A DNA stretch of 33,890 nt from an uncultured Bacteroidales bacterium (GTDB lineage Bacteria; Bacteroidota; Bacteroidia; Bacteroidales; WCHB1-69), in contig CAMJPH010000021.1 in the NCBI GenBank assembly GCA_946407715.1, positions 1 through 33,890 of the forward strand, written 5' to 3'. The position numbers and the translations under genes were made by a program. Every line of letters starts with the position of its first letter. Within the stretch, counting starts at the first letter, position 1. The notes below the pieces were generated by a model. That model saw only the letters and a list, made by a program, of their open reading frames with translations. It was not told where the DNA came from and did no database searches. Below, piece by piece: positions 33,807 to 33,890 of the stretch.

Positions 33807-33890
33807 TGCTTTGCAATATTTGGGCGATTAAAAGGGTAACTTCCTGTTTCCATTTCTGAGTATATAATCTTTGCAACTGTCTAATTTTGA

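Overview
The window looks like a chromosome segment of an uncultured or undetermined member of the Bacteroidales (Bacteroidota). The evidence is the repeated Bacteroidota promoter box TAnnTTTG upstream of most gene starts, a type IX secretion (type B sorting) protein, an OprO/OprP-type porin, a dipeptidyl peptidase IV, an RprY-like response regulator and KilA-N/RhuM/Fic accessory genes. The family or genus cannot be fixed from the sequence alone.

Left side (1-2870): the start of a ROK sugar kinase gene running off the left edge, an array of 11-bp tandem repeats, an unrecognised lipoprotein, and a scar made of an IS3-type transposase tail and a broken FISUMP-domain gene.

Centre (2874-14373): two back-to-back operons that form the most interesting part of the window. 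The leftward operon encodes a HAD-like/trypsin-like protease fusion, a large protein kinase with about 30 BspA-type leucine-rich repeats, and a collapsed third kinase copy. The rightward operon encodes a second kinase-LRR protein, a HEPN-type putative RNase, a NADAR-family antitoxin of the DarT1-associated type, a DarT-like DNA ADP-ribosyltransferase fused to a VWA domain, and a PP2C phosphatase. The genes are nearly contiguous or overlapping. My inference is a conflict or anti-phage locus in which a kinase/PP2C/VWA phosphorylation triad is wired onto a DarT1-NADAR toxin-antitoxin pair, with HEPN and protease arms. I know of no described system with this layout.

Middle (14374-16438): a gene-free stretch with six alternating-orientation copies of a short repeat, a RhuM-family gene with a phospholipase-D-like C-terminus, and a cluster of hairpins between convergent genes.

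Right-centre (16439-31039): core genes. These are membrane pyrophosphatase hppA, dipeptidyl peptidase IV, an outer-membrane porin, a T9SS type B surface protein, yqeY, lpxB, a response regulator, a VWA membrane protein and trpS. Heptanucleotide tandem repeats sit in several of the intergenic gaps, and lpxB carries an in-frame palindromic repeat.

Right end (31040-33890): accessory debris. A KilA-N gene is broken by an in-frame stop and fused to a Fic fragment, followed by a small PH-like protein and two unrecognised genes.
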